From assembly GCF_021018805.1 (NCBI RefSeq), contig NC_086247.1, positions 186,001 to 250,000 of the forward strand: a DNA stretch of 64,000 bases, in the 5' to 3' direction. Below the pieces are notes generated by a model, which did no database searches, was not told the DNA's origin, and was given only the letters and a program-made list of their open reading frames with translations. The position numbers were made by a program, and so were the translations under genes. Shown one piece after another: positions 1-12,900 of the stretch (position 1 is its first letter; the number at the start of each line of letters is the position of its first letter). The stretch comes from Prinia subflava. Its lineage: Eukaryota > Chordata > Aves > Passeriformes > Cisticolidae.

Positions 1-204
1 ACAGCAGCACCGTGAGCACAGAGAGCTGTGCCTGCAGCCCCGTGTGAGTGCTGCTCACCTGGCACAGCCTCACTGCCTGCAGTGGCTTTGAAAAAGTCAC
101 TCAGGTGTTTGAAATGTCAGCTGCAGGCACGGAGCTGCTGCAGAGAGCCCAGAGCAGGGACATGGGAATACTCCGAGGGCTGGAGCCCTTCTGCTCTGGG
201 GCCG
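1..204 (-). other. Intron sequence after exon 22 (continues off the window)
   Basis: Intronic, CTGCAG-rich, no exon recognised. The intron continues to 748 and holds a CR1 fragment at 205-562. Confidence 0.6.
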
Positions 205-562
205 GGCTGGGAGAGCTGGACTGTTCAGCCTGGAGGAGAGAAATTGCTGCAGCCTTTCAGTGCCCAGAGGGTCTCCAGGAGACCTGGAGGGGGCTCTGAA
301 CGAGGGCCTGGAGTGGCAGCACCAGGGGAAATGGCTTTCCCTGCCAGCAGGCAGGGCCAGAGGGGATACTGGGAGGAATCCTTCCAAAGGAGGGTGGTGG
401 CACGAGCTGCCCAGAGAAGCTGTGGCTGCCCCATCCCTGGAAGTGTTCCTGGACAGGGCTTGGAGCCCTGGTCCAATGCCAGGTGTCCTTGCCATGGCAG
501 GGGCTGGGACTGAGTGGGATTAAACTCCTCTGACTGAGACCATTCTGTGATTCCATGACACA
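205..562 (+). mobile_element. CR1-like LINE 3' fragment
   Basis: It opens with a CTGTTCAGCCTGGAGGAGAG block and carries the mid-block with CTGCCCAGAGAAGCTGTGGC and CCATCCCTGGAAGTGTTC. It ends with the tail ATTCTGTGATTCCATGA that is typical of avian CR1 3' ends. 5'-truncated; no coding left. Confidence 0.75.
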
Positions 563-748
563 GGACACCTGAAACCACAGCACTTCCACCAGCCCAGAGA
601 GCATCAGTGGAGCATCCACAGAATTCTTTAACATTCACTTACTCAGGTTATCCCCAGGCCTTACAATAACCCCCCATGGGCTTCTGAGGTGCTGCATTTC
701 CCCAGGAAAGGAATGAGGACAAACTTGTGTGCACAAATCCCCACGTAC

Positions 749-914
749 CTTCCTCCTCTTTCATCTTCTTCAGGTCATCCTCCCCCACCAAGGACACACG
801 CTTGGGGGGCTTGTCCAGGTGCTGTTGCTTCACCTCGATCTCAAAATACTTCTGCCTCTCACGGAAGGACCTTTGCTCAGGGCTGTGCTGTCCCCCGGGG
901 CTGTGTGCGGCCAC
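749..914 (-). CDS. SCRIB: SCRIB window exon 22: SFRERQKYFEIEV block, ends in phase 1
   Basis: 166 bp, 55 codons plus one base: VAAHSPGGQHSPEQRSFRER, QKYFEIEVKQQHLDKPPKRV, SLVGEDDLKKMKEEE. It is nearly identical to the human SFRERQKYFELEV..RVSLVGADDLRKM block. The acceptor is CTTGCAG/GTG, with a poor pyrimidine tract. The donor G/GTACGT splits a codon (phase 1), which fits human GCC (Ala) next. It is the last exon in the window; the rest of the C-terminus lies to the left of position 1. Confidence 0.95.
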
Positions 915-3900
915 CTGCAAGAGCCACACGGCTGCCCACGACTGCCCAAGGCCAGACCACTGCCCACTGCCCACACCACTGCCCAGTGCCCACACCACTG
1001 CCCACTGCCCACTGCCCACTGCCCACGGCCACACCACTGCCCACAGCCACACCACTGCCCACGGCCCAGCCACACCACTGCCCCCTGCCCACTGCCCAGT
1101 GCCCACGGGCCGCCCATGGGCCACCCACCCACAGCACTGCCCACTGCCCACTGCCCAGTGCCCACACCACTGCCCACTGCCCACACCACTGCCCACTGCC
1201 CACTGCCCACGGCCACACCACTGCCCACTGCCCACACCACTGCCCACTGCCCACTGCCCACGGGCCACCCACCCACAGCACTGCCCACTGCCCACGGCCA
1301 CACCACTGCCCACTGCCCACACCACTGCCCACTGCCCACTGCCCACGGGCCGCCCACCCACAGCACTGCCCACTGCCCACGGCCACACCACTGCCCCCTG
1401 CCCAGTGCCCACGGCCACACCACTGCCCACTGCCACACCACTGCCCACTGCCCACTGCCCAGCCACACCACTGCCCACTGCCCACTGCCCACGGCCACAC
1501 CACTGCCCACTGCCCACTGCCCACGGCCACACCACTGCCCACTGGCCCCTGCCCAGTGCCCATGGCCACACCACTGCCCACGGGCAACCCAGCCACACCA
1601 CTGCCCACTGCCCACTGCCCACGGCCACACCACTGCCCACTGCCCAGTGCCCACGGCCACACCACTGCCCACTGCCCACTGCCCACAGGTCGCCCACCCC
1701 CAGCACTGCCCACGGGCCATGGGCACCCTCCCCCTGTCACCCCCACCCTCACTCTGCAGATGCCCCACACTCTCCTCCTCCTCCTCCCCAGCTCTTCCCC
1801 ACCCTGACCCCATCTCCCCATCCACAGCCCCCAGGACCCCACCTTCCTTCCAGCCCCAGCCCCAGAACTCACCTCCGAGGCCATTTTGGTGTTTTCTGAG
1901 CTGTTCTGACCACACAATTCCTAAGAACAGAGAAAAACATGCATGTTCTAAAAGGAAACTTTCCAGCCACCCCCCAGCCATCCTCCAGCCATGTGTCCCC
2001 AAGGCCAGAGGAGCTGACACAGGCTCCTGAAGCTGTCCTACAATTCACACAGATTTAACAAGGTTCAGCAATCATCAGGAGTGAGGATCTGTGTTAAACT
2101 GAGGGTTAAACAGAACCAGGTGTGACAACTTCTGAAAGGGCAGAAACTGAAAAACAACAGGCACAAAACAGGAGCAGGGGCTGGGTAGAGATGGAGGGGT
2201 TCACAGGAGCTGGCAAGAGCTCACTCACATTTTACTTACATCAAAGACAAATCCACACAAAATTTGCTTTAAAGGAACAAAGATGCCAGAAGAAGGAACG
2301 AAATCTGTATTTACTGGGATGGATAGTAGATTATTGGATGAACAGAACTACAGGGGGTGGAAACTGATCCACAAAATCTGTCTGTGAACTAGGAATCTGC
2401 AGGGGTAAACTGAGAACTGCAAACAAGTTACGGAAAAGAAGGAAAGACACTGAAAGGACCCACAAAAAGAGAGCAAGGAGATGAACTCTGGCTTTATCCA
2501 AACACGCTCCAATTACTAATTCACAATTCAGAACTTGAGTGGATCTGCCTGAGCAACGTCCTACAACTCTGGAGGCCTTTGAACGATGCTCTCAGCCCCA
2601 TGGTGGGGCCCTGGGGGCCGTCCTGAGCTGGACTCGAGGATCCTTGTGGGTCCCTCCCAACTCAGGACATTCCAGGATTCTACAGGTCTAACATCCAAGG
2701 CCGCCCAGTTTAGTGTGGGGGACTGAGGCAAAGACCTCCAAGGCCTCACCTAGCCTGGACTGTTCCAGGACTCAGCCAGATGGAGGGGAAGAGTCCCAGT
2801 GAAGATCAGAATCTATTCAGAAATGTCTCAGCACAGGTTTAACCCTGGAGTCTGGAATTTCAGAGTTGCATGGTTGTAACCAGTATCCCAGTGTCTGGGG
2901 AGAACAGCAGCGCTGTGAGACTCCATGAGCTTCCAGGACCTGATACAGACAGGACCCTGCCAGGACGTCCCTCTGCATCATCAGCACACTCCAACCTGCA
3001 CAGGACTCCAGCGTGTCCCTGCCCTGCAGAGCTTTCCTTGGAGGGCACAACCAGCACCTCCTTCCCTTCTCCCCTCTGTCCTGCTCCCCCTGCAGGTGCC
3101 AGCCCAGCCCTGGCGTTACCTGTGTCCCCAGCAGGGGCTGGCACAGGGGCACTGCTGCAAACGTCTTGTAGGCCTGCTTGACATTGATGGGGACCTCGTC
3201 AGGGGAGGGTGGCGACGGTGGCGATGGCTTTGGCTACGGGACAGACAGACAGAGGCAAAGGTGAGCACGGGAGGGGTGAGGGAACCCACAGGGGGAGACA
3301 CAGCCCAGCTCTCAGAGCCTGACGAGCAGCGGGGGAAAGGAACGTGTCAGGGAACACGTAAGGGACATGTAAGGGACACGTAAACCTTGGGGAGCTGCTC
3401 CCCAGGGGCAGGAACACGAGGAGCAGAGCACTGCACACACACTGTACACAGCAGCACGAGGGTCACAGCCCCGTTCTGTCTCCTGCATGGGCACAGAAAT
3501 GGCACTTTTGGTGGCACAGATCTGCACTGCCCTGATGGGAATGTGACAGATCCTCTGGCCAAGGGCACATTGCTGTCCCAGTCCTTCAGGATTTCCATCC
3601 AATTCAAACAGCAAGTGCCTGCCTGAATCAGGTTTTTTTGGGCTAGAACAGGACAGCTACACATTGACCCTGACTTCTATTTAGGACTAAACAAGATTCC
3701 CTCTAGTGGAAGGTGTCCCTGTCTTTAAGGTCCCTCCCAGCCCAAGCCACCCTGTGATTCCATGATCTGATCCAAGGATCCCTGATGTGGAGGAGAGCTG
3801 CCTTTGGTCTCAAATTTCCCCTTTGCAGAATTACACTTCCTGGGAAACATCTGACAAGGTCTGAGGGGACCTTCCCACTGCCTGTCACTGTCTGCTGGTC

Positions 3901-6900
3901 CCTTCCTCAGCCCCTTCCCTGTGACCCACCCTGCCAATTTGGGGGAAGGCAGCCCTGGGGTGCCCTGCTCAAAGCATCACAGAAATGGTAGGGGTGGGGC
4001 ACTGACACCACAACCTTCCTTGTGCTGGAAAGCAAATCCCCTTTAGCTGCTCATCCTCCAACCCCCAGCTGCACTAATCCACTTCCAGGCCTTCTGCTTT
4101 TTCTTAGTCCTGGACTAGGGCTAAATAATGCGGTTTGAAGATGCTCCTGCGTGGGCTAAAGGACAGCACAGTGAGATCAGAGGAGACTGTGAAATGTGGA
4201 TCTTGTCCAGCTGTTTGCCTGCAAGTCAGGTCTGTTTTGGTACCACACTGCACAAGCTCCAGTGGGGAGGGAAGGGCTGGATTCATGGAATCTCACCCAG
4301 GAAGGTTTGTGTGGGAAGGGACTGAATTCCCATCCAGTCACTCCCCACTGTCACGGGCAGGGACACCTTCCCCTATTCCTTCCACTTTTATTTTGAGGGG
4401 GCACAGGTCTTCCATCATGACAAAGACCAAAATACCTGAACTTTTCTCTCCCATCAACAAACAGCCCCAGGAAAACAAACCTTTCAAAACCAATCATTTT
4501 GCAAACCATAAAAACCATCAGCAGGATGATATTGGCTTTTGCTCCAAGGTGCCAGACACGAACCAAGGTTCTGTAAGATTTATGTCTCCACAGAACTCAC
4601 CACCTCCCAAACACGGCTCTAAACCTGGATCTGCTCTGGGGATTTTGGCCAGTGCTGACTCCTGGGCCAGGGCCATGGGGCAGCTGAGGAGGCCCAGAGG
4701 AATCACAGGGATGCACTGAGCTGGCCCTGCCTGAGAGGAGCGTGGGTCCCTTCTCAGGGAGCCCAGACTGGTGCAGGGACCCAGCCTCAGCTCAGGCACG
4801 GGGCCACCAAACCAGAGTCACCTCTGGGAGGGTGTCCTGCCCCAGAGCAGGTGGCACTGCAGCCACCCAGGACAGACACACGGCTTCAGGGAGGGAGCCC
4901 CGGCCACTTACAGAGCTGTGGATCCTGGAGCCTGGCTCGGGCTGCTGGAAGGGGTTGGGGCTGTCCCCCTCCTGGGCCCGGGGCGGCGCGGCGCTCGGTC
5001 GCACGCGGGACAGGGGCTGGATGACGCCAGGCTTGGTCTGCTGTGCCAGGGCCCGGGACAGGATGGGGAAAGGCAGCAAGAGGAGGGGCAGGGAGAAAGA
5101 GAGAAGAGAAACGGGCTGTTAGGGCAGTGAGGTGTCTGCCATGCAGTGAATAAACAAATCCATGCACCCCCCAATCCTTCCTCAGCTCCAGACTGGCAGG
5201 GAGAGCTCCTGGAGCCAGCACCGAGAGATTCAGCCAGGAAAGGGTTACACAGGACCAGGGGGTTACAGAGAAGGCCGGGACAAAAGGAAGCACCTGCCAA
5301 ACCAGCAGCAGCTGCGGGGGTTTGCAGGGTATGGTAAGTGTGACAAAGCTCAGAAAATGTGAGCAGCAGGGAAACATCAGCCAGGAATGAGAACTGGCAG
5401 AAGCTGTGGATGGAAGTGAACCAGATCGAGTCAGAGCTCTGAAGAGAAAAGCAGTTACTGGAGCAGAGGCAAGAGTCTGAAACTTCTAGATATCACCATC
5501 ACTGCTGGATGCTGTGCGAAAGTGAACAAAGCATCTGCAACTAGAGAGAGGCAGCAGGAACTGGGTAAGCCAGCAAAACCTGCAGGAGGGGAAGCTGTGA
5601 GGGGAAATAGGAATAAAAGCTGCAAAACCAGTTACGTTGGGTTTTCAGATGGACCATGGTTAAGACCTGATGCATTTGTACAAACTTGAGGCATAGTGGA
5701 GGACTGGAGGAGACAGAATAGGAGCCAACAGGAGGAAGAAACAAGTTCCATGTGCTGGGGGATGCACAGGGACAGCCCAGTCAGGCCTCACGGCTGCTGT
5801 ACTCACTGATTTGCTGTCATCCTGCGACGTAATGAAGTTAATGGAAGCCTGCAAACACAAATACAGGGGTAAACCTGGAGTCCATCCCGAAAGCCTTTGG
5901 TTTACCCCTGCCCCACTGCCCACCCCGTGTGGGGAGCTCCAGGTCCCACAGAACCCCTGCCCCTCAATACCTGCTCCTGTGAGTGAGGAGAGGCTTGAGC
6001 CACCTCCACGAGCCTCTTGTGCTGTGTGAGGAGACTCTCACCACTCCCTACACATCTCCAGACTGACCCCAAACCTGGCACAGTCCTGGCCCCTGGTCAC
6101 AGCCCCTGGGCACATCTCCAGGTCCTGGCCCACAGTCACAGCCCCTGGGCACATCTCCAGGTCCTGGCCCCCGGGCACAGCCCCTGGCACATCCCCACCC
6201 TCGGCACTCGCCCCCAGCCCCAGCAAAGCCATCCCCAGCAGCTCCTCCCCGAAGCGCCCGCGGGTGCCAGCGCAGCAGCAGCCCCGGGGAGCAGCCCCTG
6301 GTGCCTGGGTGTCCCCTGGGTGTCCCCGGGTGTCCCCTGGGTGTCCCTGGGTGCTGCTCCCCGGGGAGCCCCGGGCACGGGGCAGCAGGGGCAGCAGGCA
6401 CACCGCACACCAAGGGCACTTACAAAGCGCGTCTCCCTGCCGGCCAGGTGAGCGGGCCGGGGGGCTGCGGGCGCCTGCAGGGGCATCAGCACGGCACAGA
6501 ACGGGAGAGAGAACGGAGAAGAGAGTGGGTTTTCCACGGGAGAGGGGCAGAGAGGCGGCAGCAGCCGCGGCTGGAGGGTCCCCACCACGGGGGAGGCCCC
6601 TCTGCCCTGCCTGGCACTCGCGGATCCACCACTGACACCTCCTGCCTTCCCCACCCCTGCAGAACTCGAGGCCAGGCACGGCCACCACAGGGCAAACTCA
6701 GGACAAAGGGTTCCATTTCCATCAGGGAATTCTCTCAAACAAATTCTGGCCAGACTACAAGATGTTGAAACCAAGGAATTAACATTAAAAATAGATGGAG
6801 CCAGAGAATAAGAGACAAAATTCCTCGGAATTTCTGCTCTGGAGCAACAACCTGAAGGTCAAGACTCCAGAATCCCCAGAAAAGGAGAGATCTGGGACTG

Positions 6901-9900
6901 TTCAGCCTGGAGAGGCTGCAGGGAGACTTTAGAGCCCCTTCTACTGCCTTAAAGGGCTCCCAAGAGAGCTGGAGAGGGGCTTTGGACAAGGGTCTGGAGG
7001 GACAGGACAAGGGGAAATGGCTTCCACTGCCAGAGGTGGGGTCAGATGGGATTTTGGGAAGAGATTTTTTCCTTCAAGGGTGGGCAGGCCCTGGCACAGG
7101 GTGCCCTGAGAAGCTGTGTCTGCCCCATCCCTGGAAGTCTCCAAGGCCTGTTTGGACAGGGCTTGGAGCAACCTGGGATAGTGGAAAGTGTCCCTGCCCA
7201 TAACAGGGGACTGGAATTGTCTTGAACGTCCCTTCCCACCCAAACCATCCTAGGATTCTGTGAACACCCATGTCAAAGAAAACTGGCACTTGTGGTGAAA
7301 GGAAAACCTACACATAATGCAGCTGCTGTCAGAAATGTAAATAGGGAAACACAGCTGGAACCAGGTGCACTGAAATAGTTCAGCTATAACAGTATCATCT
7401 TCTAATCCTGCTGTGTTCCTGATGAACACTAAATTCTAAATGATCAGGAACTGAGGGAGGTGTGAGACAGGCCAAGAAGAACAGAGATGGACTGAAGTGC
7501 TGCTCCTGCTGCCTCCTGCATGGCCCTGACCCTTCTCCTAAGCCTGTCCCAGCAGTCACCTCACCCCAAGGTGACCCTGTTCACCCCAGGAGCTCCTGTC
7601 CAGCACCAGAACTGAAATGGTTCACCGGAGACCAGGGAAGTGCCAGAGCTGGACTCCAGAAGGAAAGTAACAGACTCAAAGAACAAAGTAAAACTGGCAG
7701 TTCAGCCCCCAATATAAAACCCAGTAATGGGCAACGACTGTAAAGGGAACATTTAAAATCTGTTCAGGTTCATTTAACTTCAAAAGGCTCAACTGAGCTG
7801 TGATACCTCCTGCCATGAGATGGACAGGGGGGATCAAAGGAAAGTTCAGAGATAATAAGGGATACGAATATCAAGGGACAAGAGTAATGTTTATAAAGAA
7901 AAAATCATCAGAAGTGACAAGAAACAAAGACAGTTCCCATTCTGGAGGGAAAGCCTCTGGCAAGGAGCTGTGGCCATCACTCCCTGAGGGCAGGATCCTC
8001 CCACCTCCTGCCCAGCAGCTCACGTGGGTCACTTCCAGTCTCACACAGAGAACCAGGGATCCTCTGCAAGCCTGGGCAGCCTTGGCTTACAGACCCAAGA
8101 TCCTTTTCCACATCCTGACTCTTCCATTTCTTACCACACAGCAGCTGCCAGAATTAAAGAATCTCTGTACCAGCCACTGGTCCAAAAAGATCATTCCCAA
8201 AAAACTCACAGCTACCTCCTGCAGCCCCTCCTCATCACCCTCACAGCTCATTTATGACCAGCTAATTACCTTCTGGCTCTGAGTAATTTTGAAGGAGGGA
8301 GTTGTTCTCTGCTCTCTGGCTGTGATGGATCCCCCTCCACCCTGACAGTGTCACTCAGGGATGGAAACTGCCCTCAGCTACCTCTGTCCTTTATCCCTGG
8401 AAGTGCCTCCCTGCCTTTCCCGTATCACCCGTCCTGGGGACAGTCTCACCTGTGGATTACTGGGAGAATAGGGGGATTCACGCCTGGAATTTCCTGTCCC
8501 AGCCTCACCCACGGGAGCCTGAAAGAGAGAAGACAAAGCTCAGCAAAGCTCGAGTGTTACTCCACAGCAGGAGGGGTCTGTACAGCCCAGGGGACACCCA
8601 GGGAGCAGCGTCAGCAGGGCCCAGCAGCAGCTGGCACACGCCAAGAAGCGCTGGGAACAGCAGGGAATGACATTAAACATTGGAACCACATCCCAGAGCC
8701 CTGCCAGCCCAGGGGGATCAGTTACAGCCTCTGCCTCACACACGTCCCAGGAATCCTCTTCTCCTCCTCCCTGACTGCCCCCAGCACTCCCAGGCAGGAT
8801 CAGTCCAGGGAAATCTCTGGAAATCTCTACAGACACTGAGCACAAAAAGCCACTCCTGGCTGGGGGAGACAGGGCTGTCCTGGCTGGAAAGGGACAGTGC
8901 TGTCCTGGCTTGGGGGGGACAGGGCTGTCCTGGCTGGGGGACAGGGCTGTCCTGGCTGGGGGGACAGGGCTGTCCTGGCTGGGGGAGACAGGGCTGTCCT
9001 GGCTGGAAAGGGACAGGGCTGTCCTGGCTGGGGGGGACAGGGCTGTCCTGGCTGGAGGGGGACAGGGCTGTCCTGGCTGGAGGGGACAGGGCTGTCCTGG
9101 CTGGGGGGGGACAGGGCTGTCCTGGCTGGGGGGACAGGGCTGTCCTGGCTGGAAAGGGACAGTGCTGTCCTGGCTTGGGGGGGACAGGGCTGTCCTGGCT
9201 GTTCAGGGGACAGGGCTCTCCTGGCTGGGGGACAGGGCTGTCCTGGCTGGAGGGGACAGGGCTGTCCTGGCTGGGGGGGACAGGGCTGTCCTGGCTGGAA
9301 AGGGACAGGGCTGTCCTGGCTGGGGGGGACAGGGCTGTCCTGGCTGGGGAGGACAGGGCTGTCCTGGCTGGGGGAGACAGGGCTGTCCTGGCTGGGGGGG
9401 ACAGGGCTGTCCTGGCTGGAGAGGACAGGGCTGTCCTGGCTGGGGGGGACAGGGCTGTCCTGGCTGGGGGGGGACAGGGCTGTCCTGGCTGGAAAGGGAC
9501 AGTGCTGTCCTGGCTGGGGGGGGACAGGGCTCTCCTGGCTCCCAGAGGAACCCCTGGCACGGAGACCCAGCTGAGCTGGCCACCAGCCCTGCCCAGCAGC
9601 TGAGCAGAGGGCAGCACTCCAGGAAGCACTGCAGTCCCAGAGCAGCACCAGGAGCACGTTTCACAAGCATTTCAGATGCCTCAGGGTAGGGGCAGGTCAT
9701 GTGGGATTTGGGGAACTGGACACTCACACCACAGCCATGCACATGGTCAGTATTGAATCAAGTCAGTCTTTTGACACACCAAGCCTGAAGTGACCTGAGG
9801 TTTGTACTGGAGCACAGACTGCAGATCCCCTGCTCTAAGCTCACCTGGCTCCACACCTGTGAAATCCCTGCCAAGGAACTAAAACAGCTCCAAGATCACT

Positions 9901-12900
9901 GCAGCTCAGGATTGGTTTGTTGATTGGCTGGTTTATCCACTGTGGATGGGGCTCTTTATGTGGGGCTGTCTTGATTTTCAGACCCCCCCAGAAAGCTTAA
10001 AAAGGAAGAAGGGGAGAGCAACGTGGTGCTCATCTGGAGGATGGAGTCTTCGGGTCAGTCCCTGCTCCCTGTGCAACAGCAGGAATGCCAAACACAGATT
10101 TCCCAGAGCAGGAAGCAAAGTTCTCCCTTGAAATTCCAGTCTCAATCTCTCAATAGTGTCACCTGGTGAGCAGCTCCTGGCTGCAGATCTGCTGTGCTTT
10201 CCAGAAGTCTGGGAAGGGCTGTTCAGGCCCAGGAGCACACGTGGCACCAGCCCTGACCTTCCAGCAGTCCTGACAGCTCCCTGCTCCCCGCCGAGCGGGC
10301 AGGACACCACGGTGTCCCCTGTCCCCTCAGCAGAGCACCCGTCACCCTCACAGGGTGTGTTAGTGGCCGAGGGTGGCCTGGGCTGGGGGCCCGGCCGCGG
10401 GCGCCGTGCTGCCCGGGGCCAGGGTTGGTTTAGTAGGGTTTGGTGGCCCGGGCCGTGTCAGAGCATGCCACACACCACACGCTGCTTGCCTTGGCGTGCA
10501 GGCTGGTCCTCAGCACGCCCCCCCGGCCGTAGCCCAGGGGGGGCCCCCCCAGGCCGGCCGTGCCCGCGGCCCTGCCCCTGCGGTTGGCCACCACAAAGGG
10601 GTTCTCGCTGAAGGGGATGGGCTGCGAGTCGATCAAACACTCTGGCTCCTCTGGCAGCTGCTCCGGGGACAGGGGACACCCCTGGGGGTCCTGCTGGTCC
10701 CCCCGGGGCTGCTCTGCCCCGCTGCTGTGCTGGGGGGGCCCCGCCGGGCCCGGGGACGCCTCCCGGCCGTCCCATGCCGCCGGAGGGGACAGCACGGCGC
10801 AGTCACCCTCCATGCTGGAGCTGGGCTTAGAGCACCCCACAGGCTGGGAGGAAACACAAGGATCAGAGAGAAACAAGGAGAACAGAGTAAAGAAAGGAGG
10901 GAGAAAACACAGAGCAGCTGCTGAAGGACAGGGGAGAGAATTGCAGCGCTAATGCCCGCACACCATCCCGACCCTCTCTCCTGCTCTGCCACCCATCTGT
11001 GACCCCCAGGGTCACTGCCAGGAGAGGACCCTGCTGTGCACACACACCCAGGGAGCTCCCTGCACTCCTCCAGCTCACACACGTTCCTGCAGCTGCTCCC
11101 CAGCCAGACCCACCTGCACAGGTACCTGCTCCTGCTCACCTCAGCACACAGATCACAGAACAGCCAGGGCTGGAGGCACCCCTGGAGATCCTCCAGCTCA
11201 AGCCCCACTTCACTGAGCCCCACCAGCTTTGGGCCAGCCCCTGCTGTCACCCCAGAGCTGCCACAGTCACACAACCCCCACCCCGTGCACTTCCACCCCA
11301 CCTGCACAGGTGAGCGTCCTGTGACAGCCCCAGCGCGTCACAGCAGCCCCAAACACCAGAGCCCAGCGCAGCAGGCAGAGCAGACCCTGTGGGGGCTCTT
11401 GCTGGCAGGACTGGGCAGTCCCAGCTCTGTTCAGGCACAATGCACAGCCCAAATGCAGCCCTGACCCTTCCTCTAAATGCACAGAAGAGAGTTTGTTACC
11501 CAGCCAGAGCCCTCCTTGGGGGAGCAGAGACAGTCAGAGAGCAAAGCCCAGAGCGTCCATCCCAGCGCCTCCAGGGAGCACAAAGACCTCTCCTGCTCAC
11601 AGCAAATTCTTCAGCTCCTGTGTCACGGCAGTGGTCACCAAAATAGCTCCAGGGTGGGCTGGTGACTACAATGGCAGCTGGGAGGCTCAGGAATGTCGGA
11701 GGCCCTCCCCTAACCCCCAACCCAACCTCTGTGGTTGGCAGAGCCCTGGCTCAGATCACGTTTCCTCACCAGTGAAGCCTGTGCTGCCCTGAGAAATTCT
11801 GCTGTTGTGGCTGGGTGATTTTTCATGTAAAAACCCGACTTTTAACCCCTTTTCCCAGAGTGCCATCATGCCTGGGGAGCCTCAGTCCCTGTCTTGCTCT
11901 TGGACCTGACTGGAACCGGCCTGGATCTGTGTTTCATGTAGGCTCCAGCTCCTGCTGTAACATGTCCTGGTGAGGGATTCCTCCCTCCCTGGCCTCACTG
12001 GGGCTATTCCTGTCAGACAAGCCACAATTGCTATTTTGGGCAAGCAAAAATTTGGGCAATGCAGCGAGCTTTCCCAGCCTGCAGATGGAACAGACATGTG
12101 CTACCCTGCATCCTCCCTGACACTGGAAGAAATCCAATCTTAAATCCAATGAACGAGCAAAAAAAGAGAATCAATGGCAAAACTGAGGAGAAACCGATTC
12201 AGAACAGAAAGCACAGGTTGCTAATTAACTACCCATGAAGACCTTGTATTGAGACATGTCAAGTCTTCTCCATCTCTCACAGTCCAGAAAGCAAAACTAG
12301 ACTTTGATGGTTTTGCTGTGATCAGTCCCTCACGGGTCTGGTTTTCACTCCTGTTCAGTGCAGAGGACAGAGACTGTGGCAGCTCTTTGCCTTCTGTAAG
12401 GGAAATGTCAGAGGGTCACAGAATCCCAGGATGGTTTGGGTGGGAAGGGACCTGGAAGCTCATAGTGTTCCACCCCCTGCCATGGGCAGGGACACCTTCC
12501 ACTGGCCCAGGCTGCTCCAAGTCCCATCCAGCCTGGCCTTGGACACTTCCAGTGATGGGGCAACCACAGCTTCCATCCAGAGGCTGCAGTGCACTGGGTG
12601 CCAAAGAGCATCCCCCAAGCAAGCATTCCCAGACTGCTTCCAGTGGGAATTTTCACTTTCAGTGGACAAACAGAATGGGCATCTCATCAGCCTTTGTTAA
12701 TCCTGCTCACAAAGGGACCCAGAGGCAGCAAGATCGATCCAAGACACAACCAGCTGCTCCTGCTTTGGTGGCTCTTGGGGAATCCTCATCACCAATTCCA
12801 CCCTCGTTACAGTGGTCAGTGGAGGGATCTACACCTCCTGTCCCACAGTGGACAGATGGACCTGCACCTCCTCCTGCCCCACAGTGGACAGATGGACCTG

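Larger units (their letters stand above)
3234..4911 (-). other. Intron between exons 20 and 21
   Basis: No exon or RNA gene seen. It contains short degraded CR1 tails at about 3700-3770 (plus) and 4285-4400 (minus). Confidence 0.6.

Noticed and set aside
28..638. Several 80-160 codon frames at the left edge
   Set aside because: They overlap a CR1 3' fragment and intron; no match to the SCRIB C-terminus.
10438..10480. GT donors downstream of the chosen GC donor of exon 17 (for example AGC/GTGTGG)
   Set aside because: Weaker consensus, and they do not improve the phase; AAG/GCAAGC fits better.
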